Below, in pieces: positions 1-15,200 of a DNA stretch of 64,000 nucleotides (position 1 is its first letter; each line of letters begins with the position of its first letter). The DNA lies in NCBI GenBank assembly GCA_025084515.1, contig JAJAGP010000174.1, positions 268,475 through 332,474 on the forward strand. Reading direction: 5' to 3'. The notes beneath the pieces are model-generated. The model ran no database searches, had not been told where the DNA came from, and saw nothing but the letters and a program-made list of their open reading frames with translations. A program made the translations under genes and the position numbers. The DNA is from Ancistrus triradiatus (Eukaryota; Chordata; Actinopteri; Siluriformes; Loricariidae).

Positions 1-26
1 AAACTCCAATCTGCATGACTCTGCAG

Positions 27-201
27 ACCTACCCTCGGCGCCAGGGCCTGCTGTGGCAATTAGGAACACAGCCTCCTCTGTTGTGGTGACCTGGGGAGCC
101 TCTAAAGAGGAACGCCATCTGTTGCGGTATTACATCGAGGTTAGCGTGGTGGGCAGCAACGTGTGGGTTCCATGCAACAACAAACCAGTCAAAGGCACCA
201 G
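27..201 (+). CDS. MYOM1: MYOM1 exon: first half of Fn3 domain A
   Basis: Reads DLPSAPGPAVAIRNTASSVV, then VTWGAS and YYIEVSVVGSNVWVPCNNKP, an Fn3 A-to-C strand pattern. I placed the start after the AG at 25-26 because the other Fn3 domains here also begin at a phase-1 junction. The frame is also open to base 2, so an earlier start cannot be excluded. Donor GTGTGT at 202; ends in phase 2. Confidence 0.85.
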
Positions 202-3200
202 GTGTGTTTTTGTTTCCTCCTGTGTGTAGCAGAACCACATCTTTTGAGTCCTGTAGTTGATGTTTATTGGTACATGAATTTACAGGTTTGTGTGTCATGG
301 GCTGAACACAGGAGACAACTGTGTGTTCAGAGTGAAGGCTGTGAATTCTGCAGGCTACAGCACTTACTCCACCGAGTCAGAAGCCTGCCTTGTGATATCA
401 GCCATCGGTGAGTTCCGTCTAGGTCTAAATGCAAAAGTGAAGCGATTGGAACGTTTTTAGGGCTAAGTACATTAACATAAGGAATGACACAGGAGTTTAC
501 CCGCTGCTATCCAAATATTTATCTTCCAACTGTTTCCTGGAGAGAGGGACGTTCAGATGGCACAAGTTGTAAACGACTGTGACTTTGTTTTCAACTATTT
601 TATGCAAACAACACAATGAGTTCCCTCTTTATCATAGAACATGGCTTGTCTTTGATCTGTTCTTTCCTCCATCACTTCTCAAGCACACTTACCATTTATT
701 ATGACACCCTTCAGCATCTCTCTTACTGTGCCCTCTAAAAGATTTTTTTAAACGTTTGGATACAGAACCAAATGATGCTGTTTGCACTCTGAATCTTTCT
801 GTGCTTTGCCACTAAATGCTGCAGAAACAATAGTGCATGTGGTCTTGCCTTTGCATGCTCTCTTACATTATCTGACCCTATTTGTCACTACTAAAACATA
901 ACTGCATGCACACAGGCCCTAAAATAGCCAAAGCTTTAAGGATTTAATGCTGACTTGCCCTGAATGTGGAGTGGAACAGCTTCTTACAGTCACTGTGCAG
1001 TGCAGTGTGTCCATGCTGTGTGTCTCTAGGGGATGGGGTGTGTATGCTTGTTTCACCCGGATGAAGGGCTAAAACATGAAGGAGAGGCTCCAGACGACCT
1101 GACATGGAGAGCACAGTGAGTAGAGGCATGATGAGGTCATTGTGGGTAATAGTTTTGAAAGGACAACTGATTTCAAACCAAACTATTTATCTTTTTTAAA
1201 CTTTGGAATCCACATATTAAAATGGCTTATTTACTAAACATCCAGAAATGGCTGATTATTAATAAAATGTTGCACAGAATGTTTGAATTGCATGTGATTG
1301 TGTTCAGTGTGTTTGCAGTACAGTATAAGGAGAAAAAAAAATCTAAAAAACCAAATCTTTCTGTAGTTCTGTGTTCCTGGTGTTTACATTTACAGCATTT
1401 AACAGACGCCCTTATCCAGCGCGACTTACAATTGATACAGTCTTACAATCCAAGCAATTGTGGGTTAAGGGCCTTGCTCAAGGACCCAACAGTGGCAGCT
1501 TGGCAGAGTGGGATTTGAACCCTGGACCTTTTGGTCCATAGTCCAGTATCATAACCGCTAGGCTACCTCAGTCCCATACCAGCTGGGCACAGTATGCCAT
1601 ACCATACCACCATTTACTTGTACAAACCTGGGCCTACAGTTGTGTTTATGTATCTCAGCTGTACAATATAAAAAGGGCGGCACGGTGGCTCGGTGGGTAG
1701 CATCGCTGCCTCACAGCAAGAAGGTCCTGGGTTCAATCCCAGGGTGGAGTGGCTTGGGTTCTTTCTGTGTGGAGTCTGCATGTCCTCCCCATGTCTACGT
1801 GTGTTTACTCCGGTTTCCTCCCACAGTCCAAAGACATGCATGTTAGGTTAATTGACTACACTAAATTGGCATTGACTGGTCTTGAGGTAACCTTGTGTAT
1901 GGATGTAACCTTGTGTGTGTCGCTGAACATGGCCACTGATGCCGATAGCGACGTTAAATAAATGAATAAACGTACAATATAAATATGGACGGGTGATGTG
2001 TGTAAAAGTGCATACTGATTTACCCTTACAAAATGTCTTGTTTTGCTTGGCAGCATCATTTGGTTTTCTCTATTTACGTACTTCTTTCAAAAGCAAATCT
2101 CTATACAGTGTTACTAGAAGGTCTGAATTTAGCCTCAATCAAAACGTATGATAAAAATAGATGCGAAAAGTACAAATGGAACATTTTCCTAATATGAAGG
2201 CTTGAGATCCTCATATAATTGGCTGTGGAGTGTTAAGCTGAGCTGTCCTGTATCCAGAGGTGCCCTCTCCTCCAACTGCGGTCACCATGGTGGAGCATGT
2301 TCGTGATTACATGGTGCTGAGCTGGCAGGCTTCTGCTAAAACTGGTGGAGCTGATATCAGAGGCTACTACCTGGACTACAGAACTGTTAAGGGCAATGTC
2401 ACAAGCAAGTGGCATGAAATCAACACCAAAGCCATCACTGGAACTTCATATAAGGTACATGTACAGTGCCTTCCACAAGTATTTATTCACCTTGAGCTCG
2501 ACTCACCTTGAACTCATCTTCGAATTGTTACAGTATGGAAGTGAAAATGCACTTAACTGGGTTTTTCCATTTCACTGACATACAGGTATATGCCGTTTAG
2601 CATCCGCATTATGTTCTGTAAAACAGGACATTGACCGAAATGGACGTTGACTGGACATTACTGTAGTCACATGGATACTTTGCGCATTGTGTTTTATTTT
2701 AAACAATAATATAAAAAAAAAACACAGCATGAAACCGTTGAGGTGTTCCAAGCATTTGCTCACACTAGTTTTCTGACATTCAGTTTCCCAGTCCCGATAG
2801 CTGCCACCAGCATGCTTCACTGTGGAAATAATGATCTCAGGATGATGAACAGTGTTTGGTTTGTGCCATGTGTAGTGTTAGCAACAAGATCAAAAAGTTC
2901 TGCTTTGTTCTCCTCACACCAGAGTACCTTTTTAGGAGATGTTTGCCGAGCCCATAGATCAATTAAATTGGCTTTCTTTTTGTTTTCCATAAAGCCAAGA
3001 TTTGTGGATTGTCTGGGAAATGGTTGTCCTGTGCGCAGCTTTTCCTGTCTAAGTTCCAGATCTCTCCAGCTTCTTCAGAGTTATCTTTGACCTCTTGGTT
3101 GCCTCTCTAATTAATCATTCAGTGGGTTTTTTGATAGCATTATTGTGCTATGAGTGACCTACAAAATGAAAGTCATTCACACATGTTTATTTCTTTCTCT

Positions 3201-6200
3201 GTGTTCAGATAGAGGACCTGAAGGAGAACATATTCTACCAGTTCCAAGTCCGGGCAGTTAACCAGGCTGGTATAAGTGAGTCTTCCATCCCCAGTGCTGC
3301 CTTAGAGTGTAAGGAATGGACCGTTGCAGTGCCAGGTAAATGAGTCAGCCTCGTTCAGCACTTTTGCACTGGTGATTGCCTAATCTTTAAATCCCAGTCT
3401 TACAGATGTCAGCCTGGTATTGCCAGTAAGGATATAAGGGTCCCAAAAGTGGCATCTTGGTGGAGCCAGGGTTTGAACTGTAGCCAAAAGCCATCACTGC
3501 ACTACAGTATGCATAGCTCTTTGCAAGAGTGCTACAGATGGCAGGCGTTTTAGCCACAAAGCCTGTCTGCTGTTTCAAAACAATATAGCACTTACTACCT
3601 TTCATTCACTGTTAGCCACAATAGTGTGATTCCTTCCCTTTACATGATACCATTTCTGGATTCAACCATACATTTACTCCCAATAAGGGATGCTTGTCAT
3701 CTGCCTGTGTTTTGTCTGGGTAATGCAGGCCCTCCTCATGGACTTCACGTGCTGGAGGTCAGAAATGACTCGTTGGTGCTGCTGTGGGAGCCACCCACAT
3801 TCAATGGTCGCAGTTCTGTAACTGGCTACTATGTGGACATCAAGGAGGAGAAGGGCAAATGGAGAGGAGTTCAAGATAGATCCACCAAGGACACATTCTT
3901 GCAGGTTTGAAACTCAGTCTCAAAGCTAGTTTTACCCAGATATCCTCAATTGTTTCATTCACCTTGAGTATCAGGATTGTATACAGGTGGTATATAAAAT
4001 CTGGATGAAGTTTCCCCATGTTAAACAGTTCACCTGTCTCTTCTAGTCAATCCTTACATCCAAATTCCATCCCTACCGACTGATAAACCCATGTGTTTTA
4101 CAAATGAAGATACCAACTGGGTCACTGTCTGGATTTCTACATTCATTTTTCAGGTTCATTCAACAGACCATCACTAATTCAATAACCCTGTCAGAGTGTA
4201 GCCAGTTAAACAGGAACAGCTAGTTAATAATACACAATTCTGAACACTGAAAAATATATATTTGTAGGTCTCTCGAGGTAGGAGTATATACAAGCATTAA
4301 GTCCCTGCAATAGAGGCTCATGATTCATGATTCGGAGTTCCCAACTTGATGTTCTCCCAATTAGCAATTTTAAATTTGATAAAAGACACTCCTTTTTCTT
4401 TCTCAAGCAATGCAAAACTACATATTTTCTTGTGTATGTTTTTAAACAAAAGACTTTAGTCCCCTACAATTAAAAGCAGTTACTGGAAAAAGAGATTTAA
4501 AATTGTAAACAAAATGTTCTATTGTAGCTTCACCATAACTTAAATAACCAAGGGACACATTCCTTTTTTATTTCTGAAGAATAACAGTTCAAACTAGTGT
4601 GTACTTTGCTTGTATAAACACAACTTATACAAAAATAATCTATAGTCTGCTGCAATTAATAGAAATGAGAAGTTTTAAATAATGTGCTATTGAAACAGTT
4701 TCACCAAATGAAATAACTAAGTGCTATATTAAATTGAAATTCAAAGTAAACAAACAAACTCCCTGATTGGAAGATACCACCCTGGGAGCATGACCTATGA
4801 TTGCACCCTCTGGTATTCAAATATGAAATTGCCATTAGATGGTATAATAGAATGCATCGTCCAACTCATGATGTACATCTTCACATTTTTGCATGGCAAT
4901 GCATTTTGTCATGATGTATCGTTACAACCCTAGTAAACATAGGTATAGGCAAATAACAGAAACGACACAACATATGAAATTTCTTTATAAATGTGATAAA
5001 TTGAGATGTTCTGTAGTGCTGGGCTGTTTATTGTTGTTGGCAGCGTATATACACAAACCATACTGCCCTATGTTTTTTTTATTTTGTTTTTTTTTTGGAC
5101 AACGTGTCAATGTCACCCGGGCCACCCCTGTTCTGTTTGCACGTCACAGCATGATAGCCTTCAGTGAGGGGATGTCTTGCAACTTAAACTTGAAATCCAA
5201 CTCAAAAATTGCCTCTTGAGTGGCTTTGTATGAAGGCAGGGTATAAAGCTCAGCACCACAACCAGCACTCTTCCACTGTTCTACACTAATTCATATCCTG
5301 TGCCAATTGAGTTGTGTTTGAGTTGAAGAGATGCAAGGCATCCCCTTACAGAAACATGTCCTGTTCCACCTGTCAAAACATCCCAGTTCTGCCTGAGATT
5401 CGTTTGTGTCCTGCCTCATTAGTTAGCTTCCAAGTTTCTGAATTCCTTGGGTCATGGTGGCTGGATATGTGGTGCACAAACAGACCAGGGGTGCTGACCA
5501 CCAAATATGAAAACGCGGCTTGACGCCTAATTCACTTGCCTAATCTTTAAGAGTCTGGTTGTTTTTCTCACGTCTGGTCAGGAACTTTGAAATGGAATAA
5601 GTGCATTCACAGACAGTTTGATTAAACCAGCTGCTTTAAATTCACTGACTCCCTCTGCTCCAAAAAACACATTGGAGTGGAAAAAGCGTAAGGCTGTTCT
5701 TAAGGTTGTTATTAATCTTATGACTCCCTATGACCCAGATATCTGGATTAAAGGAAGGTGTCTCCTACGTTCTGCGTGTACAAGCTAAAAATATAGTCGG
5801 TGTTGGTGGTCCCTCCAAATCTACAGACCCCATTCTCGCTCAGACTCGTCCAGGTCAGTTACCAGACAGAGGCACACTGGAGGTTTTTGATCTTTCCATG
5901 CTAAATGATTTTATTTTTCTAATGCGTGTTCCACTGCATGTTCTGTCCTCAGGAACTCATGAGATTGTGGTGGATGTGGATGATGATGGCGTGATCTCCA
6001 TGATATTTGAATGCTCCGAGATGGCTGCCGGTTCTCAGTTTGTGTGGTCCAAGGACTACAAGGCCCTCACCGATTCCTCTCGCCTCACTATTGAGACAGT
6101 GGGGGGAAAGTGAGTTTCCTGTCTTACACCTCTTGTTTTCCTGCCTATAGTGTCTTAGCAAGATCTATTATTTTTGGTTTGTTCTGTGAAGTAAAATCTG

Positions 6201-9200
6201 GCCACATGGCAGTTGTAAGTGTTAAATGGTTGTCCTCTTGGACAATGCTGTGCGGGTGCTAGTGTGAAGTCGAGTGCTGACAGCCTGTCTGTCAGAGTGG
6301 GCATGTGCCACCTTTGTTCTGCCAGGTGTGCTGCGATTTCAGAGACAGGATGACAATGGGAAGAAGGAAGAAAGAAGGTTAATTGGTGTTAGTAAAAGTT
6401 GAAACAGTTCTCAAGCTCGCTGGAAAAGAGCCTGCCCAATTAGAACATGAGTGACACCACGTTTTTTTTCTTCTGTTCATACTTATTCATGTGTCTTCAG
6501 ATCCAGAGCCATCTTTAATGATCCTTCGCTGGAGGACTTAGCCATCTACTCCTGTGTGGTCACCAACACGGATGGAATTTCTGCCAGCTACACATTGACA
6601 GAGGAGCGTGAGTCATTTTCCTTGTCTTTCTGGCTAATGACACTGATATTCCATCCTCTGTCTTTAGAAAGAAGTACTCGTAATCCTTTCCAGAAGCTGG
6701 TGCGTCATATCTTCTTTTGAATCTGCATAGGGCAAGGACACTCACGCACATGGAGCAGCCTAATAAAGCACAGTCCTTATAAAGATATTCTAAAACAAGT
6801 ACTGCAGTTCGCTAGCGAAGAACTCATTGTCCATGTGATTACGTTTCTATGTACTTTATGCAACAGTGTACAGAATACAAGTGTGCTTTGTCACTTTACA
6901 GGTCTGAAGCGCTTGTTGGAGATCAGCCATGATCATAAATTCCCAAGTAAGTACTGCAGCGAGTACAAAACACCAACATGGCAGCTTTAAAAATCCTCCG
7001 TTGCCTTCACTGTATTCTCCTAATGAATCTCTTTCAGTGTAAGACTTTTTAGAACTAATTATTCCTCCAGAGAATTCACTCCTGTCCCTCCTTTACAGTT
7101 ATTCCATTCAAGACTGAGATGGCCGTCGAGCTTCAGGAGAAGGGACGTGTGCGTTTCTGGGCCCAGGTTGCCAAGTTTACTTCCAATTGCCAAGTGGAGT
7201 ACGTATTCAATGACAACGTTGTCAATCAAGGAATGGTATGGCACCTAGCAATTTCTGCACAGTACGTAGCCAAGAATGTTGAAACATGCAGAAACACATT
7301 GGTTCTTTGTTTCCAACTGATCAGAAATACACAATGAACTTTGACAAAACCACTGGCATTATTGAGCTGTTCATGGACTTGCTGGAAGTGACTGATGAAG
7401 GAACCTTCACGTTCAACCTTGTTGATGGCAAAGCTACAGGTCGAACCAGCCTGGTACTTATTGGAGAAGGTATAGTATAGCTCTTTCTTCAGCTCTTATT
7501 GTTGTACCATAGTACGTCCTCCAGATGGCAGACAAGGATTGTGAGAAATTCAGCAGTCCACACATGAGCTGAATGAGAGCTTGGCATGGAACATCCATTA
7601 GCATGCACATTATTACCTTAACCGCTGACTGATGCTTTACTTATTTATCATGTTACTCCATTATTAAAGACTGCTATTTTTTGCTACTTCCTACATCGGC
7701 TTTAGCTTCATGTTCTTTATTAGCTGAAGAGAAAAAGAATAGGGACTATTACCAACAACAGCCATTTAGTGGTATTATAGTTGACTGCAGCTCAATATTC
7801 CCAGCTTAACTCTGGGTGCACTTACAATATGCTTTTAGTAATATTTCGGGAGCAGTGGTAGCCCATCCCCACCAATGGGTCCGTGTATTATGATTAATAT
7901 TAAACACTGAGGAATTTATTTTATTCAGAATAGATTAATATATATTTTATATAATTTCATGACAAGAGCCCTACTGTGACAATGTTGAAAGGACATGGCC
8001 TCTCCAGGTAGCAAACTTAAACATGACATAGTTCTGCACACCTTAATGCGTAACTTAAAAATATTTGTGGGGGGAAAATGCAAATTGCTTTGCAGTCACT
8101 GAAACACTGTGGCACCTGCATTCACTTTGCATTTATTCTGTTTGATATAATTAAATTGCAGTATTATCGTCTTATAATATAACATAATGTTATATAATAC
8201 ATTAGATATTATTAAAAAAATTTTCATAAAAACCTTTTGTTTTGGATAAACATTTTGCATGGACAAAGTTGACTACTTATATTTTGTACGAGAAACTCAT
8301 TTCTATTATTTTAACATTAGCCCTTAAGTGAAAAAGGCTGTACAAAAGAGAAATATGTGATTTTCATTAGGTGTGTCCATTTTTGACTGTGTTTATGCAG
8401 TACAGGTATACATTTTGTTAAGTTGCACATTATGCAATCTGGACATTTGAACACCATATTATATTAAGTGCTTGGTGGTTAGTACGGTCGCCTCACAGCT
8501 CCAGCGTCCCGGTTCGATTCCGACCTCAGACTCCTGTGTGGAGCATGTCCTCCCCATGTCTGTGTGGGTTTACTCCGTTTCCTCCCACAGTCCAAAGATA
8601 TGCATTAGGTTAATTGATTACGCTAAATGGCCTGATCTGTGTATGACTAGTATCAGTGTGACCTTGTGGTTATCTTTAAAACATATTGATTTTTCAATTT
8701 ATTTTATATTTAAGATGGCTAAAATCTTATTTCACTGTAAAGCTGCATGCAGAACATTGGTTCTCTCTCTCACTCACTCACTCGCAAACAGATTTATAGA
8801 ATGTTAAACTGTCCTTTATGTGGCAGTGCAACATATTTCCGGTTGTATTTAGGATGAGAGCAGTGAACTGACATGCATGTAGAAACTGTGAAGGGTTCAA
8901 GAGGCTGTGAGAAACAAACACATTTAACGCAGTGCATCAGCTTACAGCCACAAATGAAATCTAATTATGAAACAGAAACTATTTCCCTGTATACCCATGG
9001 ACGCTGATGCTGCATATGTTTAATAAAGCTTTGTGATTAATAAACGTTTCTGCACCAGATGCATGTATCTGGCAAGGTTAAGTATGTATATGGGTTAAGT
9101 AGGTTGATAATCTTCATAGTAAACCTAATAACCTTATCGGACCATGGACGTACAATGCATTCAGAACGTTTTGATAATCTTACACTTTTTCACATTTTGT

Positions 9201-12200
9201 TATATTGCGGACTTGTGCTAAAATAAAAAATACAAAAAATCAAGTGTCCCGCATCATTCTGCACTCAATACCTCATAATGTGAAAGTGAAAAATGTTTTT
9301 TTAGGAAAAAACAAAAATTTTGCATGGACATAAGCCTTCAGACCTTTTGGTATGACGCTTTGAACTTTTGCTCTGTGGGCCTCCAATTTCTCTTGCTCAT
9401 CTTCAAGATGTTTCTACACCTTGATTGGAATCCACCTGTGGTAAATTCAGTTGAGCGGACATGACTTGGAAAGACAGACACCTGTCTACATAAGGGGTCT
9501 TAGCCAAGAATGCATATCAGAGCAAAAACCAAGCCACGAGGAGGAAAGAACTGCCTGTAGAGTTAAAAGATAGGACTATGTGGAGGCACAGATCAGGAAA
9601 ACAGTTCTGGTACACTGATATTTCCCAAGAGCACAGTGGCCTCCATAATTCTTAAATGGAAGAAGTTTGGAAGAGTCAGAACTCTTCCTAGAACTGGCCG
9701 CCCTACCAAACTGTGTAATTGTGGGAGAAGGGCCTTGGTAAGAGAGGTGACCAAGAACCCAATGGTTTCATCAGACCAATGAGTCTTTTTAGTGACAATC
9801 TGAGACTTCTTTAGGTGCTTTTTTGCAAGCTCCAGGCAGGCCTTTATGTGTGTTTGTGAGGAGAGGCTTCTGTATGACCACTCTGCCATAAAGAACAGAT
9901 TGGTGGAGTGATGGTTGACCTTCTGGAAGTTTATCCCATCTGCACACAGGATCTTTGGAGCTCAGCTCAGAGTGACTTCTTGGTCTTGGTAAGAGAAGTT
10001 CTGGGCACCTCTCTCACCAAGGCCCTTCTCCCCTTGATTACTTAGTTTGGTGGTGCAGCCAACTCTAGGAAGAGTTCTGGTTGTTCCAAACTTCTTTCAT
10101 TTAAAAATTAAGGAGGCCACTGTGCTCTTGGGAACCTTCAGAGTAGCAGAATCGTTTTTTGTAGCCTTCTCCAGATCTGTGCCTCCACACAGTCCTCTAC
10201 AGGCAGTTCTTTTCAGCTTGGTTTTTGCTCTGATATGCATCCCCTTATGTAGACAGGTGTGTGTCTTTCTAAATCATGACCAATCAACTGAATTTACCAC
10301 AGGTGGACTCAAGTCAAGGTGTAGAAACATCTCCAAGATGATCAAGAGAAACGGGTAGCTGCCAGAGCTAAATTTCAAGCATCATAACAAGGGCTCTGAA
10401 TGCGCATGTTCAGTTAGATTTTCCTTTTGAATAAATTTGCAGAAATTCTGTTTTCACTTTTTTATTATGGGGTATTGAGTGCAGAATTATGGGGGCCAAC
10501 CTGAAGTTTGTTTTATTTTAGCACAAGTCCGCAACATAATAAAATGTGAAAAAAGTGAAACAGTATGAAGAATTTCTGTTCTGAATGCATTGTACATGTG
10601 AATTGGTGGTGTTATGTGAAGCATTCCTGTGTGTGTGTGTGTGTGTTATACAGAATATCTGGGATTCTGTATAACACCTTACTGGGATATTTCTGTCATT
10701 TTATTTCTTTCCCAGATAAATATATATATGTATATGTCATATGAATAAATGTTAATGTTTTGTTTTTCACAGAGTTTGCTGAGCTTCAGAAGAAGTCTGA
10801 GTTTGAGAGGGCCGAGTGGGTCAGGAGACAAGGTGCACACTCGCTACTCAATGCTTCAATGTACTACATTTTTAAAGCAAGAGCCCTTCAAAATCTGTTC
10901 GTTCTGTCCTCACTTCCAGGTCCTCACTTTGTGGAGTACCTCAATTTCGAAGTCACTGCAGAATGTAATGTATATCTGAAATGTAAGGTAAGTCTGAGTT
11001 CATGAGAGGAGCCAGTTGTTTTGTTTTTCTTTTTTCACTCTTCCCATGTCAGACTGATTAATATTTTATCCCTCAATCTAATTTTCCACGTCCTCTTGGT
11101 TCCATCACTACAGGTAGGAAACATCAGGTCTGACACTGAGATAAGCTGGTTTAAGGATGGACTAGAGATTGAGGGGGAAGATGCACAGAAGATTGCCATG
11201 AGTGACGGCGTGCTCTCTTTCAACATTGGCAAGGTCAGGCAGCTGCTGGGCGTTGGGAGACAATTTTAGACAGAGAAGGTGCTTTGTCTGGAGCCCTGGC
11301 TTTGCCATGCAAAATGCTCCTGCTCCATCTTTTTTGTTCTGCTCCAAGGATTTTGATGACATAAGTTTGTGAAGGAAAAAGGCAAAGAAAATAAAAATGC
11401 TGAATCCAAGTAACTAAAGAAAGAACGTCTAGCTAAATTCAGACAAAAGTGATTCTATTTCATTCAATTGATGGTATTTCAGACTTCTTAGCATTTTATA
11501 ATTCCACATCAACCATTTCAGTAACAAAATACTGTTGGAGAATTTTTGAGAGTCCATTAGGGCATAATAGCCAAAAAAGTGCTCTGTCGTTATATTGGCT
11601 TTTCTAAAGCCAAGCTAAACAGAAACATGGTATCGACTTTTAGAAAGCCGCACTACATAGAACAGTGTATTATGTACATGCGTAACTTTTATAAGACCAC
11701 ATTAAAAAGAACACCAGCATGTACACAGATGTGTTGAACCCAGACTCCAACTGTGATATGTTAAAAGTGCACACCCTTCTGTTACAAAAAGCCATTATAA
11801 AGCCCTATATATAGGCATACATTCCTGTAGTGTGCCATGATGCCTTGCAGTGTTCTGTTGAGCATGGTGATGTAAAAGCCAGTATAACAGCATGTACTAT
11901 GGTGTTCTGTTTAACATTCCTTGATAAAAGCTGATATCACAGCTCTTTCTTGGCTATTATCACCTAATTCACACTCGGTTGCTTTCCTTGAAGTGTCTTA
12001 ATATACAGTACAGGATTGAGAGTTGCAGGCTGAACTCTTTCTGAATTGTTTAACTGAATATCTCTGTTGTGAATTTAGTTATCCAGTTAACTCGGCTTGT
12101 TTTATTTCTCAAAAAAAATGCATACATAAAACCAAGCATGTGAAAGTCAATGCATCCTTTATTAAGATTTTTTTTCTGTAATCTTGTGTCATTAAAATCC

Positions 12201-15200
12201 TTCCATATCCACCACATGTTGGATTAAGGTAGCTATAAACTCCACAGACATTTACTCTGTTGTACTTAATTTCCATGTATTTTTACATTTAGTCATTTAA
12301 TTATGTTTTTATAAGACCTACTTACTGTGATATTCAAATACGCCTGTGCATTTAGCTACATACATGTCCATACATCGGTGCTTAAAAGTCTGTGAACCCT
12401 TTAGAAATTTCTTTACTCCTCTGAATATAGAATATGGCCTGAAACATCATTTTCACACACTTCCACATCGTGCTGTGAAGACATTGATAGATCCCTGTTC
12501 TTGAAATACATGATGGTGCTCACTCATCTGTTTGTCATCCCATTTATTGAAAACCCCTGGCTCCAATTTCACCTTTAAATTAACTGCTAATCCTGGAGGG
12601 TCACATACTTTTGCCACTCACATGTATAATATTGGATAACGTCCTCAATAAATAAATGCCCAAGTATAGTATTTTGTCTCATTTGGGGAGCTTGCATGTC
12701 TTTATCTACTGTTAGTACCTGTGTGAAAGTGATGTTTTAGATCCTATGTAGAAATATAGAAACTTGTAAAGGGTTCACAAACGTTCTAGCACCTCCATAA
12801 GTACGGTTCTTCTGTGTGTGCACCTGAGCATGTTTGATGAGTAGATAAGGTTTTCAAAATCAGTCAGAATATGGTGGTACACACATTCATAATGAAAGGT
12901 CTTCTGTGTATCTAAATGGTTTGTTATGCAACACTTTAAGTGAAGTGCCATCTAGGTTGCACTGACTTCTGGAAACCATTAAGGGATCCACTATAGGAAT
13001 GAAATGAATGCATGCCATGTGCGGGGGTTACCCTCCAATGCTACTCCTGCAGGGAACCGCTGGCCTTAACTGCAATATCTGTCTAATTCACAGTATATTA
13101 TAAAGGGTGAAAAAGACGGGAAAAAGCAACCATCCGCTGAAGAAAATACAGAGAAGCCCAAAGTCGGGACCTTTTACCATTATATAGTTGTTGTTGCGTT
13201 TCTTGTTATGTTTTCCTTTACTGTGTTGCTGTCGTTTTCTATTCCTCTGGCGTCCATGTTTGCCTGCAGCATCCACCGCAGGAGAAAAGCTTGTCTTTTC
13301 GGATATATGTCACTGCTTGAATGTCAAAACTGTTTAATATTTGCTGCATTACCATTGTCACAAAGGGAGCACCCCAGTCTGTTTGCTCTTCACAGACCTA
13401 GCCCCTGTGGCCTGAGGAGCTCTGAAATTCTGAAAATCAGGTGTAAATGTATTGTGCATATAGAGTGACATGGCTCGTATGAAGCCGGGTAGCTCAGCAC
13501 CACAAATCATTGCTATCCTACCTCTGAGGTTGGAGTTTTGAATTGGCTTCCAGGGTATCGGCCTGGCGAAAACCGTTAGATACCCTTTAAAATTCTGTGT
13601 GCTCCTCCTTGCCAGGGGGCTTAATTGTTTCAGAGTTCTGAAGGCATGGGGCTTGTTATGTGGTGCACAAACAGACCAGAGGTGCCCCACTGTGACAAGC
13701 AGTAACTTTCTCTCATGTTTCTTACCATTTTCTATCTAGTTTTCAAAGAAAGATGCCGGTGTTTATGAGGTGAAACTACGGGACGAAAGAGGAAAGGATA
13801 AGACTTTACTGAATTTGACAGAAGCAGGTAAGGACACAAGGTTTGAGACCTACCAATCATCCAACAATATACAGTATATGACAAAATATATGAATGTCTA
13901 ATATGCTAAAATATCAATTTCATAGGTTATCAGGCTGTGCTGAATGCGGTTTTCAAAGTTATAGGTGGGAATTTTCTCATTTGTAACAATTCCACCTTCC
14001 ATTTGTCTGGTCAATATACCCCATGCAGTATATTATACTGTCGTCATGTAATCCTGCAGCCAACTCTTCTACCCAACTGAAGATCCAGAGCACTGAGCAT
14101 GGAATCATAATCTACTCCTTTGTGTTGTACCACCACGAGGAGCTCCGTGTTGGCTGGTCTCACAAGTAAGTTCTTCCACTGTCACTCTTCCCTCCCTGTA
14201 ATTTTTCTTGTGTCTTCTGGATATTTTGATCCCTGAAATATTGCTTGTCAGACTGCAAGCAGGCAGTGGTTGAGTTGGTGCTGCCACTGGTTATTTTTGT
14301 AAAGTCACTCACCGATAATAGGAGAAATCACATCACCAGAGAATGCTTCTATCAGATCCATCATATTAAATATTTTAAAAAGCAATTTTGGATTTAACCA
14401 ACAAAAGTGAATTTTGCCTTCGGCTACCTTTCATGCACGGCACTGGATATGACTGACTGCTCTGAACCCCCAACCGCACAATCAGGAGTTTTTCTGAAAG
14501 CACTCTGAATGAAAAAAGGCCAGAGCAAAGTCTGGCTGTTAGAGAGTGACCTAAAAGCATGGGCTGCAGGAACTCTGAATCTGTTACTGTCCAGAAGCCA
14601 GACATATGAGCTAGTCTCCTTTTATAACAGCTTTTCTTTCAATGTTGTCTGTGCTCTGGCGCAGTTGCAGCGCTACCCAGGTAGGAGTTTTACTCTGTAT
14701 AGGCTTGATTGGTAGGCCATTCGTGACCCTGAGTCATACTGCTTGTTTGTCTCCACTCAGAGAGTCCAAGATCTCCTACTCAGACCGAGTGCAGTGTGGA
14801 GTGACAGGAGAGCAGCTGTGGCTGAAAATCAACGAGCCTGCAGATAAGGACAAGGGCAAGTACGCCATTGACATCTTCGATGGAAAAGACAATGTCAGGA
14901 GGGTTCTTGACCTCACTGGCCAAGGTGAGTACCCAGATGTTTGAAGGATGTTTTAACTAGCTACCTCACTTTTGTACCTGTTCTCTATCTGTTAGGTACT
15001 ATAGTTACTAAACTGCTTTTCTCAATACCTTTACTTGTCTATCCTTTTGAAGTATGGGAAGATGCCTATGCAGAGTTCCAGAGGCTGAAGTAAGTGCTAA
15101 TTTGTAACATAATAGCTTTGATAGATTTATAGATGGGTGTATAAGTGTTTTATATCCTGTCTTCACATTTTACGTATCATTCATAACAAATTAATCTGGT

